Of a stretch of 21,885 nucleotides of DNA, positions 16,101 through 21,885 are shown piece by piece. Location: assembly GCA_023392075.1 (NCBI GenBank), contig JAEVZU010000125.1, positions 1 through 21,885 of the forward strand, written 5' to 3'. Source of the stretch: Bacillota bacterium (GTDB lineage: Bacteria > Bacillota > Clostridia > Acetivibrionales > DSM-1351). The translations under genes were made by a program, and so were the position numbers. The notes beneath the pieces were generated by a model. The model was not told the origin of the DNA and did not search any database. It saw nothing but the letters and a program-made list of their open reading frames with translations. Each line of letters opens with the position of its first letter. Position 1 is the stretch's first letter.

Positions 16101-18797
16101 ATTTGGGTTTATGTCAGGGTTTGTGTAAGGACGGGTAAATACCAGTCTCCACTTTCCATCCGGGCCTTTCCCTATCATGGGATCACGGACCCTGTTGTCT
16201 CCCAGCTCTACTGCAGGTTGATTGCTATTTAATTCATACCAGCGTATCCCATCTCTGCTGAATGCATAATGCAGTTTTGGAATAAGGGGCTCAGTCTGGT
16301 TAATACTGCCGTAAAAATATGGCATAAGGTATATTTTACTGTTTTCCTCGGCGCCTATTACTTCCACTTCACAGGTTTTTTGTACTTTTCCGTCCGGTGA
16401 GGCAGCTGTTATGACAGCATGTCCGTCACCTGTCCCCTCTATCCTGCCATCAACTACGGCAGCTACGGAGGTATCGCTGGATGTCCAGATTATATCGGAT
16501 AATGCAGCATTTGCAGGTGTTATTACAGCACTTATGGTATAGAAATTATTCTGCGGCATGACCAGACTGGATTTGCTTAGCGTAATCCCAGTAACCGTAA
16601 GCGGAACAGCTTCAACGGTGCAAGTGCCGGAAACACCGCTTCCATCTGCCGCAGCAGCTGTTATTGTCACTGTTCCGGCCTTTACAGCCTTTACCCTGCC
16701 ATTTGTAACTGTAACTATGGATGGATCACTTGAACTCCATACAAGATTTTTATTAGCCGCATCTTCAGGTGATATTGCTGCAAGAATATCTGCCTCTTCA
16801 CCTTTTGTTAAGCTCTGGGTTTCGGGACTCAAAACTATATTTTCGATTTCTATGGCTGTTTCAGGTAAACTCTGCGGCTCTATCGTGGCATTATATACAC
16901 GGACATCATCTATCATGCCTTTAAAGAATCCATTAGGATTTTGTCCGCGTGCAGGTTTAGGTGATCCTGTTCCATCTGTTCCCGCAAGTCCCCCGCCAAA
17001 AGCATCTATGGTTAATCTTGCACCCGCCGCAGCGTTGTTTAATGCGCTTTTTACTTCACTAAAGCCGGTTGCCTGAGTGCTCTTTAAAACACCGTCAAGA
17101 TATAGTTTAAAGGTTTTTGCATTTCCGTCAAAAACCACACAAACATTATGCCAATCAGATGTATCAGTAAAATCACATCTTACGGTGCTGGTTAAGGTTG
17201 GCCCCGTGGCATTACTTGCAACCTGAGCCTCTAATTTATTATCATTTATTTGAATTGCAAGTCCATTGGCATTTCCGCCCTGTTCAAACAGTACCTGTGT
17301 TTCTTTGAACTTATATTCCTTGCCGTTCTCAACCTGCGTAACATCTGTGTTTGTGGTTTTGTCAGCCTTAAACCATAGAGATATTGTCCTTTTGGTAAAC
17401 GCAGACTTCAAAAACGCCGTATTTGGGGCCGCACCATCAATTAATTCCATGTAATTATTTTCACCGTTTAATTCAAGGGCACCTCCCAATTTTCCCAGCC
17501 CAGGTCTGAATAGCCCTGATAAAAACTTCGAATCATGACTGCTGCCTGATGAATCAGAAGCAACATAGCTTCCGGCAGGTTCATCCAGCTTATACCAGCC
17601 ATCCAAGCCACTCTGTCTGCTATCAGGATAAATCAAGTCACCTTCGATTGCACTAACTGGTTCAACTGTAATCTGACAGGTATCGGAAAAACCGCTTCCA
17701 TCAGTTGCCGCAGCTGTTATAGTTGCGTTACCTGCCCCTTTAGCTGTTATCATACCATTTATAACCGTAACTACCGAAAAGTCACTTGAGCTCCAGGTAA
17801 GAGTTTTATTAGTTGCATTATCCGGCAGCACTGCTGCAGCAATATTAACCTGATCACCAACTCTCAGAGTCTCATTTTCCGTGTTTAAGCTTACGCTTTC
17901 CACCGCCACACTTGTTTCAGGTGCTATTTGCGGTATTACCGGAGTATTATAAATCCGGACATCATCAATCATCCCCTGAAAGAATCCGTTTGCAACCGGA
18001 CCTCTGCCGGGTTTAATTGTAACTCCGTCCTTTTTTACTTCATTTCCCCCGTTAAAAGCATCAATCGTTAATCTTGATCCAATAGCCGCCTGATTTGCCG
18101 CACTGTTAACCTTTTTAAAAGGAGTTACCGTACTGCTTTTTAAATCTCCATCAAGGTAAAGCTGAATAGCACCACCCGTTGTAGTAGCGTTACCATCAAA
18201 AACTAAACACACATTATGCCAATCTGTTGTATCGGTAAACTCATAGCTCACAGCGCTGCTGGTAGTTGTACCCGTTGCATTGCTTGCTGCCTGGGCCTCC
18301 AGCTTCCCATCATTAATTTGAAGTGCAAGTCCGTTTACATTGCCGCCCTGTTCGAACAGTACCTGAGTTTCCTTAAATTCATAATCCGTGCCGTTATAAG
18401 TCTGTATAACATCCGTATTTGTGGTTTTGTCAGCCTTAAACCACAGAGAAACCGTCCGTTGGGTAAACTCTCCGTGCAAAAAATTTACATTCGGCTCGGG
18501 ATCATAATTTAATTGAATATAATCACTCTCACCGTTAAATTGCATTGCACCGCCGATTCTCCCCTGCCCCGGGGTAAATGTACCCGCCAAAGCTTTTGAA
18601 TCATTTCCTTTTCCGGATGAATCAACTGCCGTTGAACTACCTGCGGCATCATCCAGCTTGTACCAGCCGATCATATCAGCATCAGGATAAATCAAATCAT
18701 CTCCTGCAGCAGCATAGGCAGGTGTAACCATTATAGATGTTATCAAAATAGCTGCAGCCAACAACAATGCCAGGGATTTCCAAATACTTTTAATCAT
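13140..18797 (-). CDS. SLH-anchored LamG/Big_2 surface protein with GH43-like propeller
   Basis: An 1885-residue secreted protein. Signal peptide 1-30 (MIKSIWKSLALLLAAAILIT, ending AYA-A). Modules: LamG about 40-285 (ends MIDDVRIYN); Big_2 297-379; LamG 400-637; Big_2 650-730; Big_2 733-814; GH43-like propeller about 820-1165; LamG about 1170-1380; Big_2 1395-1478; Asn/Gly/Thr/Pro linker 1479-1515; unassigned beta-rich domain 1516-1700; three SLH repeats about 1706-1760, 1767-1818 and 1832-1885, the last with LTRAE. Propeller features fit clan GH-F: Asp872 in RVRDPMIG, WAPEW at 939-943, Asp1004 in SIDASI, E1026-G-E1028 as possible acid, and RARHC near 1144. SLH repeats bind pyruvylated cell-wall polymer, so the enzyme would sit on the cell surface. 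AGGAGG lies six bases before the ATG. The propeller could also be non-catalytic; activity on arabinan or arabinoxylan is inferred from the neighbours. No dockerin is present. Confidence 0.88.
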   Translation of the reverse strand: MIKSIWKSLALLLAAAILITSIMVTPAYAAAGDDLIYPDADMIGWYKLDDAAGSSTAVDSSGKGNDSKALAGTFTPGQGRIGGAMQFNGESDYIQLNYDPEPNVNFLHGEFTQRTVSLWFKADKTTNTDVIQTYNGTDYEFKETQVLFEQGGNVNGLALQINDGKLEAQAASNATGTTTSSAVSYEFTDTTDWHNVCLVFDGNATTTGGAIQLYLDGDLKSSTVTPFKKVNSAANQAAIGSRLTIDAFNGGNEVKKDGVTIKPGRGPVANGFFQGMIDDVRIYNTPVIPQIAPETSVAVESVSLNTENETLRVGDQVNIAAAVLPDNATNKTLTWSSSDFSVVTVINGMITAKGAGNATITAAATDGSGFSDTCQITVEPVSAIEGDLIYPDSRQSGLDGWYKLDEPAGSYVASDSSGSSHDSKFLSGLFRPGLGKLGGALELNGENNYMELIDGAAPNTAFLKSAFTKRTISLWFKADKTTNTDVTQVENGKEYKFKETQVLFEQGGNANGLAIQINDNKLEAQVASNATGPTLTSTVRCDFTDTSDWHNVCVVFDGNAKTFKLYLDGVLKSTQATGFSEVKSALNNAAAGARLTIDAFGGGLAGTDGTGSPKPARGQNPNGFFKGMIDDVRVYNATIEPQSLPETAIEIENIVLSPETQSLTKGEEADILAAISPEDAANKNLVWSSSDPSIVTVTNGRVKAVKAGTVTITAAAADGSGVSGTCTVEAVPLTVTGITLSKSSLVMPQNNFYTISAVITPANAALSDIIWTSSDTSVAAVVDGRIEGTGDGHAVITAASPDGKVQKTCEVEVIGAEENSKIYLMPYFYGSINQTEPLIPKLHYAFSRDGIRWYELNSNQPAVELGDNRVRDPMIGKGPDGKWRLVFTRPYTNPDINPNYKMANFLGYSESDDLIHWSEVRALDVMANYEKDYFVPNSWAPEWVYDPANEEYILFWSSTLMPNTDASKNNPNTNDNKHYYVTTKDWVTFSEAKPLFTPGVKSIDASITAVPADTMINGKKLVELLEGEGTQALDNTVWFMFFKDETPDAQGGMRNRYTWSVNGPLGGTEPGTDPSNDYNENLTGYITPLKTEGSTLFPVGNRWHIIYDYWWSGKFGLKITANPADPGAWTDESSDLRIPFRARHCGITEIDQAALWELINHYNTENKVTFNETVNNRNVVIEGDAALKSGYVQLDGTDDGITLNNAADSFFMRTVSMWVKANDTQKSQLLYNEGDTAGGLGIRLEGGRLYAAASKGGAVKTAETSFEDTKKWHFVTVQYTDGVLQLYVDGTIKAELNTGFQPKQFDIINRGTRADADLRDPELYCIEKTKTDTGIGMGKAGAENAFGADAGYFDGYIGQVNTYTVPLLAEGVAELYNGTKADYSTIPEEPASGVSGVALDKTAASLTAGGTLQLTATVNPADAKDKSVTWSVQSSNPQGAVTVTEGLVAAVKAGTAVVRATSNADKTKYAECTVTVTSGSSNNNGGSQNGSNPAAGTTTPVSNGAGTTPEPAPVLDNATKTASLEISKEKLEKEFAASKTAVIEIPKVEGAESYEVTVPASVLSGSGDRHIDIVTELGKVTVPANMLGKTAASGAQNAALSITQADTGNMHAAVKAEIGNRPVVELNVKVDGKAIEWSNKNAPVTVALPYKPTAEELVNPEHITIWYIDGSGNAVAVPRGRYDAATETVTFTTTHLGKYAVVYVNKSFEDIAGYTWAKNAIEVMASKGIIYGTSETTYSPGQNIKRADFIVLLVKVLGLSTQVDKNFDDVKAGSYYYEAVGTAKALGITEGVGDNKFNPSEQISRQDMMVLVEKALRIAEKPVAAGSAADLAGYKDTTQVSGYAVNSVSALVKDGIIAGSANRINPKAWLTRAEAAAVIYKLYNK
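16593..18701 (-). repeat. Tandem duplication of a LamG-Big_2 module inside the surface-protein gene
   Basis: Residues about 33-384 and 385-735 of the surface protein are two copies of the same unit: GDxLIYPD, WYKLD, a LamG domain, NGFFxGMIDDVRxYN, then Big_2. Long stretches match almost exactly, for example TVSLWFKADKTTNTDV against TISLWFKADKTTNTDV, and FKETQVLFEQGGN in both. The DNA is also similar: tttgtggttttgtcagcctt occurs near 17351 and again near 18418. The offset is about 1.06 kb. The third LamG (1170-1380) is clearly more diverged. Confidence 0.8.
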
Positions 18798-18963
18798 ACT
18801 CTTCCTCCTGTTTTATAATGGTAGATTGATAGCAGCTAAAAAAAAGATATATTAGATCCATATCATATACCGGCTCATCAAACTACTAATAATTCAATTA
18901 TATTAAAAAAATTATGGAAACCTATTTAATAAATTTGACATTCTAATGCACAGATTTTACCTA

Positions 18964-18998
18964 AAACAAAAATACATCTACAACTGACATTTTTGTTT
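18964..18998. repeat. Perfect inverted repeat upstream of the surface-protein gene
   Basis: AAACAAAAAT at 18964-18973 and its exact complement ATTTTTGTTT at 18989-18998, separated by 15 bases, about 170-200 bases before the ATG at 18797. The arms are nearly all A/T, so a stable RNA terminator is unlikely; an operator is possible. I could not find a convincing promoter for this gene: the best -10-like match, TAGAAT, lies just downstream and has only a weak -35. Confidence 0.4.
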
Positions 18999-19036
18999 AC
19001 CGGGCAGCGGTGAAAATAATAAATTTTTTAAAGACT

Positions 19037-19069
19037 AAAAGAACCTCAAAGCTGCACTTTGAGGTTCTT
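19037..19069 (-). terminator. Intrinsic terminator of the tRNA-fMet gene
   Basis: AAGAACCTCAAAG (19039-19051) is the exact complement of CTTTGAGGTTCTT (19057-19069), giving a 13-bp stem with a 5-base loop. It starts three bases after the tRNA CCA end and is followed on the minus strand by TTTT. It should isolate the tRNA transcript from the surface-protein gene downstream. Confidence 0.85.
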
Positions 19070-19071
19070 CA

Positions 19072-19147
<76 letters not shown>

Positions 19148-19209
19148 ATATTTAAATGTAGTACTATTATATGTTGCAGCGCCCGATTTATTCATCCCCG
19201 CCGACAACT

Positions 19210-19237
19210 ATTATAATTTAACACATATCTTTTACAA
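19210..19237 (-). promoter_or_regulatory. Candidate promoter of the tRNA-fMet gene
   Basis: Minus strand: -35 TTGTAA at 19237-19232, a 16-base spacer, and a perfect -10 TATAAT at 19215-19210, about 63 bases before the mature tRNA 5' end. A GC-rich stretch (GGCGGGG) follows the -10. A second TATAAT lies nearer the tRNA (around 19165-19170) but lacks a recognisable -35. Confidence 0.5.
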
Positions 19238-19287
19238 ATGCAAGACCTTTTTTACTATAATTTTTTTCCATCTGACAGTAGAAAATA

Positions 19288-19911
19288 TCAAAAGTTTTTC
19301 ATGTAAAATACTGCCAGCTGGGTTCTATCCCTTAACTGGAGCTTTTCAAGTATATTTGAGATATAATTCCTGACTGTTCCCTCACCCATGTAAAGTTTAT
19401 CTGCTATTTCTTTGTTGGATAACCCGTCACATATGCATCTCATAATCTCAAACTCTTTCTGGGTTATACCAACCTCTTCCGGAGTGATAGTCCTGTTGTT
19501 CTGCACCATATCCGACAGCATGGCTGCAATATCCTTGCCGTACACCACGTTCCCCCGCTCTATCATCCGCAGGCTGTCAATAATGACCTCCGGAGAGCTG
19601 CTTTTAAGAACATACCCTTCGGCACCATACTTTATTCCGCTTATGATATATTCAGTATCTTTAAAGGTTGTCAAAAATAATATTTTTATGTTTGCAAACT
19701 GCTCTTTTATAAGTTTAGTTGCCTGTACGCCGTCCATAACAGGCATCCTTATATCCATAAGCACCAGATCGGGCGATTTCTCAAGACATAAGCTGATACA
19801 GTCCAGTCCGTTTGCAGCAGTTCCCACTACTTCCATGTCTTTTTCGAGCTCAAGAATCAATTTGAGCCCGTCTCTGATAAGTGCATCATCATCTGCGATC
19901 AATACTTTCAT
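19288..19911 (-). CDS. LuxR/NarL-family response regulator
   Basis: A 207-residue cytoplasmic regulator. The receiver domain has Asp7-Asp9 acidic residues, phospho-acceptor Asp53 in VLMDIRMPVMDG, the Thr81-Thr82 pair in LFLTTFKD and Lys103 in GYVLKSSS. The C-terminal LuxR-type helix-turn-helix is at about 146-207 (ITQKEFEIMRCICDGLSNKE, then GTVRNYISNILEKL). The size is normal for LiaR/DesR/YvfU-type regulators. Its ATG shares one base with the TGA of the kinase gene (TGATG), so translation is coupled. It probably controls the ABC-2 transporter encoded upstream, as such kinase-regulator-ABC sets usually do. I see no strong terminator after its stop. Confidence 0.94.
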   Translation of the reverse strand: MKVLIADDDALIRDGLKLILELEKDMEVVGTAANGLDCISLCLEKSPDLVLMDIRMPVMDGVQATKLIKEQFANIKILFLTTFKDTEYIISGIKYGAEGYVLKSSSPEVIIDSLRMIERGNVVYGKDIAAMLSDMVQNNRTITPEEVGITQKEFEIMRCICDGLSNKEIADKLYMGEGTVRNYISNILEKLQLRDRTQLAVFYMKNF

Positions 19912-21002
19912 CAGGCCTCTGCCTCCTTAACATTCGGGAGAGTATAAACAACGGTAAATCCGTTGCTCCCGTCCACGGCATAAGTTCCCCCGAGGTTTTT
20001 TACCCGGTCCCTTATTCCTGCCAGTCCCACACTTTCTATAATCTTGTTGCAGCCCTTGCCATTATCTCTGTACAGGCACCTGATATGTTTATTTTTTATA
20101 TCTATCAGAATTGTTATTTCACCGGCTCCGGAATGCTTGCTTGCGTTTGTAAGCAGCTCCTTTACCGTTCCTTCCAGAACCTTTAAATTGGCAGCTGAAA
20201 TCTTGTTAAAATCACCGTTGTGAGTAAAATCAATTTTACAGAATTTAAAATCTTTTATTACCTCATGGATGCTTTCAATTCCAACACTCTGACTGCTCTT
20301 AATATTGTAAACGGTATTCCTTGTTGTCTCAAGAGCATCAACCAGTTTTTCCACGCAAAGCTTAAGTATATCTTCTACTTTGCGGCTGTCGCTTAAAACT
20401 ATTCTTTCAGCGGCCCTTAATTGAAAAAGCACTCCCGCGATGCTGTGCCCCACATTGTCATGGATTTCTTTTGCTATTCTGTCCCTTTCCCTGATTTCTG
20501 CAGTCCGTTCAATTTCGCTTTGAAGCATGACCAGCTCCGACTTTGTTTTCTCATGCTGGTATCTCAGAGCTCTTTCATTATCCAGAAGTGCCAGGTGTCT
20601 CTTTTCCTTATCGGCACTTTTCCTTAAGGTATAACCCCATAAAGCACCTGCTGCAATGTGAAAACCAAACTGAACAACTCCCATTCTGTTAAATAGCATA
20701 AATGCAATAAACGCCGCTAATCCCAGCATATAATAGCTTTTAAAATATGCGAGATCCACAAATACAATTCCCAGCAAAATAAGCAGATAGTGATTATTAT
20801 AAGAGAGTGCGACGATTACCGCCCCAAAGATACACGAATACAATTCCCTGTCCAGATACTTTTCTTTTATTGCAAAAAGGCACAAAGCTGTTAAAATAAA
20901 CCCTGTGCCTGTCAGATCATTATTTGGGGTATTTTTTACCACCTCAGCAACAGAAAATATAAATAAAAGAATCCCGTATATGTATTTCATAAAAACCGCC
21001 AT
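19911..21002 (-). CDS. DesK/LiaS-type sensor histidine kinase
   Basis: A 363-residue kinase with several predicted membrane helices in the first 125 residues (about 8-22, 32-46, 57-80, 84-103 and 108-124), little extracellular loop, and a charged coiled coil at about 127-175. The HisKA_3 motif RERDRIAKEIHDNVGHSIAG puts the phosphorylated residue at His181. The ATPase part has the N-box KELLTNASKHS (281-291), DNGKG (313-317) and GLAGIRDRV. Intramembrane sensors of this kind usually respond to membrane state, antimicrobial compounds or their partner transporter. The ATG at 21002 has no strong ribosome site; an ATG at 20990 (after GGCGG) is a possible start four codons later. The ABC-2 permease gene ends 54 bases upstream. 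The layout recalls B. subtilis yvfR-yvfS-yvfT-yvfU, but orthology is not shown. Confidence 0.92.
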   Translation of the reverse strand: MAVFMKYIYGILLFIFSVAEVVKNTPNNDLTGTGFILTALCLFAIKEKYLDRELYSCIFGAVIVALSYNNHYLLILLGIVFVDLAYFKSYYMLGLAAFIAFMLFNRMGVVQFGFHIAAGALWGYTLRKSADKEKRHLALLDNERALRYQHEKTKSELVMLQSEIERTAEIRERDRIAKEIHDNVGHSIAGVLFQLRAAERIVLSDSRKVEDILKLCVEKLVDALETTRNTVYNIKSSQSVGIESIHEVIKDFKFCKIDFTHNGDFNKISAANLKVLEGTVKELLTNASKHSGAGEITILIDIKNKHIRCLYRDNGKGCNKIIESVGLAGIRDRVKNLGGTYAVDGSNGFTVVYTLPNVKEAEA

Positions 21003-21056
21003 TCTTTAGAATTCAGCGTATACAAGCAGTTTAAATACATTTTTATAGTAATATAA

Positions 21057-21885
21057 TTACTTGGAAATATCAACTTTTTTTGCCAGCCCGGCAATAAGAA
21101 AAATTGCGGCAAACAGCAGCAGTATCCCATAATTTAAAATCAGGGCATTGGCTGTAATAGAGCCGTCAAGAGCTGCATCAACCGTTCTCATAACCCATGA
21201 CACAGGAATGAAGCTTCCGACCTTGTTTATTGTATCAGGCATCAGCTCAAACCTCCAATAGCATCCCCCAAGCATTATCAAAGGCGTTGTGACAACTGCG
21301 ATTAAAACATATGCCTGCATGGGTTTCTTCAGAACAGAAATTATACACAGCCCCATAGTGATACAAACAATCGAAAATATAATAAACAGACCGACAATAG
21401 CCAAAGGGAAACTTCCCATATACATCTTTAAAATCAGTGCAAGCGCAGATATGATTACCATGGATTGTATTACTGCTGTTGTGAAAAATGCTGCCAGATT
21501 TTCGGCCATATATCTTTTAATACTGACAGGACTATAAAAAGTCCTGTAAAATGTACCGTTTGCTTTATCCTCCAGGATGAGCCCCGTAGTTATAACAGCC
21601 ATATACATCATAAATTGAACCAAAAATCCGAAGCCTGCTCTGCTTTTTTCTGTTTTATTTAAATTATCAAGCTTTGCAGTTATGGTAAGTTTGGATTCCC
21701 CATATTTGTTTAAAGAATTCTCAAACCTGTCTTTGTCGTAGTTTGAAGCTCTTGCAATCAATTTATAATTTTCTATTTCGGTATTGATTGAATTTTTAAT
21801 AAAATATAACTTTTGTCTGTCTTCCACGTAATATTCCCTGAGCCTGGGATCATGGCCGCTGAGAATATCATTTTCAAAGCCCGGA
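21057..21885 (-). CDS. ABC-2 type transporter permease, partial (5' end outside window)
   Basis: The reading frame is open from the window edge to the stop at 21057 (about 275 codons). A GTG at 21827 is not a believable start, because the frame continues upstream without a stop (including GHDPRLREYYVEDRQ). The visible part begins with a hydrophilic, probably extracellular loop of about 80 residues. Five membrane segments follow: FLVQFMMYMAVITTGLIL, TAVIQSMVIISALALIL, AIVGLFIIFSIVCITMGLCI, VLIAVVTTPLIMLGG and LILNYGILLLFAAIFLIAGL. FIPVSWVMRTVDAALDG before the last one is the usual ABC-2 pattern. A first membrane helix and an ATPase gene are expected just outside the window. Likely an export function (drug, peptide or lipid); the substrate cannot be told. 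Confidence 0.88.
   Translation of the reverse strand, partial: PGFENDILSGHDPRLREYYVEDRQKLYFIKNSINTEIENYKLIARASNYDKDRFENSLNKYGESKLTITAKLDNLNKTEKSRAGFGFLVQFMMYMAVITTGLILEDKANGTFYRTFYSPVSIKRYMAENLAAFFTTAVIQSMVIISALALILKMYMGSFPLAIVGLFIIFSIVCITMGLCIISVLKKPMQAYVLIAVVTTPLIMLGGCYWRFELMPDTINKVGSFIPVSWVMRTVDAALDGSITANALILNYGILLLFAAIFLIAGLAKKVDISK

Noticed and set aside
13140..18797. Surface protein as a cellulosomal (dockerin-bearing) component or GH32 fructosidase
   Set aside because: No dockerin or cohesin repeat is visible; three SLH repeats end the protein. GH32 signatures such as the WMNDPNG box are absent, so a GH43-like call is preferred.
18800..19036. Possible riboswitch in the leader of the surface-protein gene
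   Set aside because: I looked for conserved cores such as cyclic-di-GMP (GEMM) elements and found none; only the A/T inverted repeat is clear.

Overview
The window looks like chromosome of a low-GC, Gram-positive, plant-polysaccharide-degrading Clostridia member, plausibly Ruminiclostridium or a relative (inferred from gene types and AT-rich base use; no species claim). The signs are AGGAGG-type ribosome sites, lipobox solute-binding proteins, YesM/YesN-type two-component pairs, and a very large SLH-anchored surface protein with LamG, Big_2 and glycosidase-like modules. Every convincing gene lies on the minus strand, so transcription runs from high to low coordinates.

Layout in transcription order. 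(1) 21885-19288: 3' part of an ABC-2 permease, a DesK/LiaS-type histidine kinase and a LuxR-type response regulator, probably one operon. (2) 19147-19072: initiator tRNA-fMet with its own promoter and a strong terminator. (3) 18797-13140: an 1885-residue secreted protein with LamG-Big_2 twice, a further Big_2, a GH43-like propeller, a third LamG, a fourth Big_2, a linker, an unassigned domain and three SLH repeats, closed by an intrinsic terminator. (4) 12778-7654: YesM-like kinase, YesN-like AraC-type regulator, and a lipoprotein solute-binding protein with no permeases beside it. (5) 7506-164: a second solute-binding lipoprotein, two sugar ABC permeases, an intracellular GH51 alpha-L-arabinofuranosidase and a methyl-accepting chemotaxis protein, packed as one operon. 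(6) Positions 1-163 hold a piece of a sulfatase-like gene without its N-terminal part, abutting the chemoreceptor stop codon.

Regions 3 to 5 read as one functional cluster. A surface GH43-like enzyme would release arabinose-containing fragments. The orphan binding protein plus YesM/YesN would sense them (a three-component sensor, compare the cellodextrin system CuaDSR of R. cellulolyticum). The regulator would switch on the uptake operon, whose promoter region carries a pair of 8-bp repeats 31 bp apart. The imported oligosaccharides would be trimmed by GH51 in the cytoplasm, and the last gene of the operon would couple the same nutrient to chemotaxis. No ABC ATPase is present, so a shared MsmK-type ATPase elsewhere must be assumed. 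The substrate assignment rests mainly on the GH51 enzyme and is an inference.
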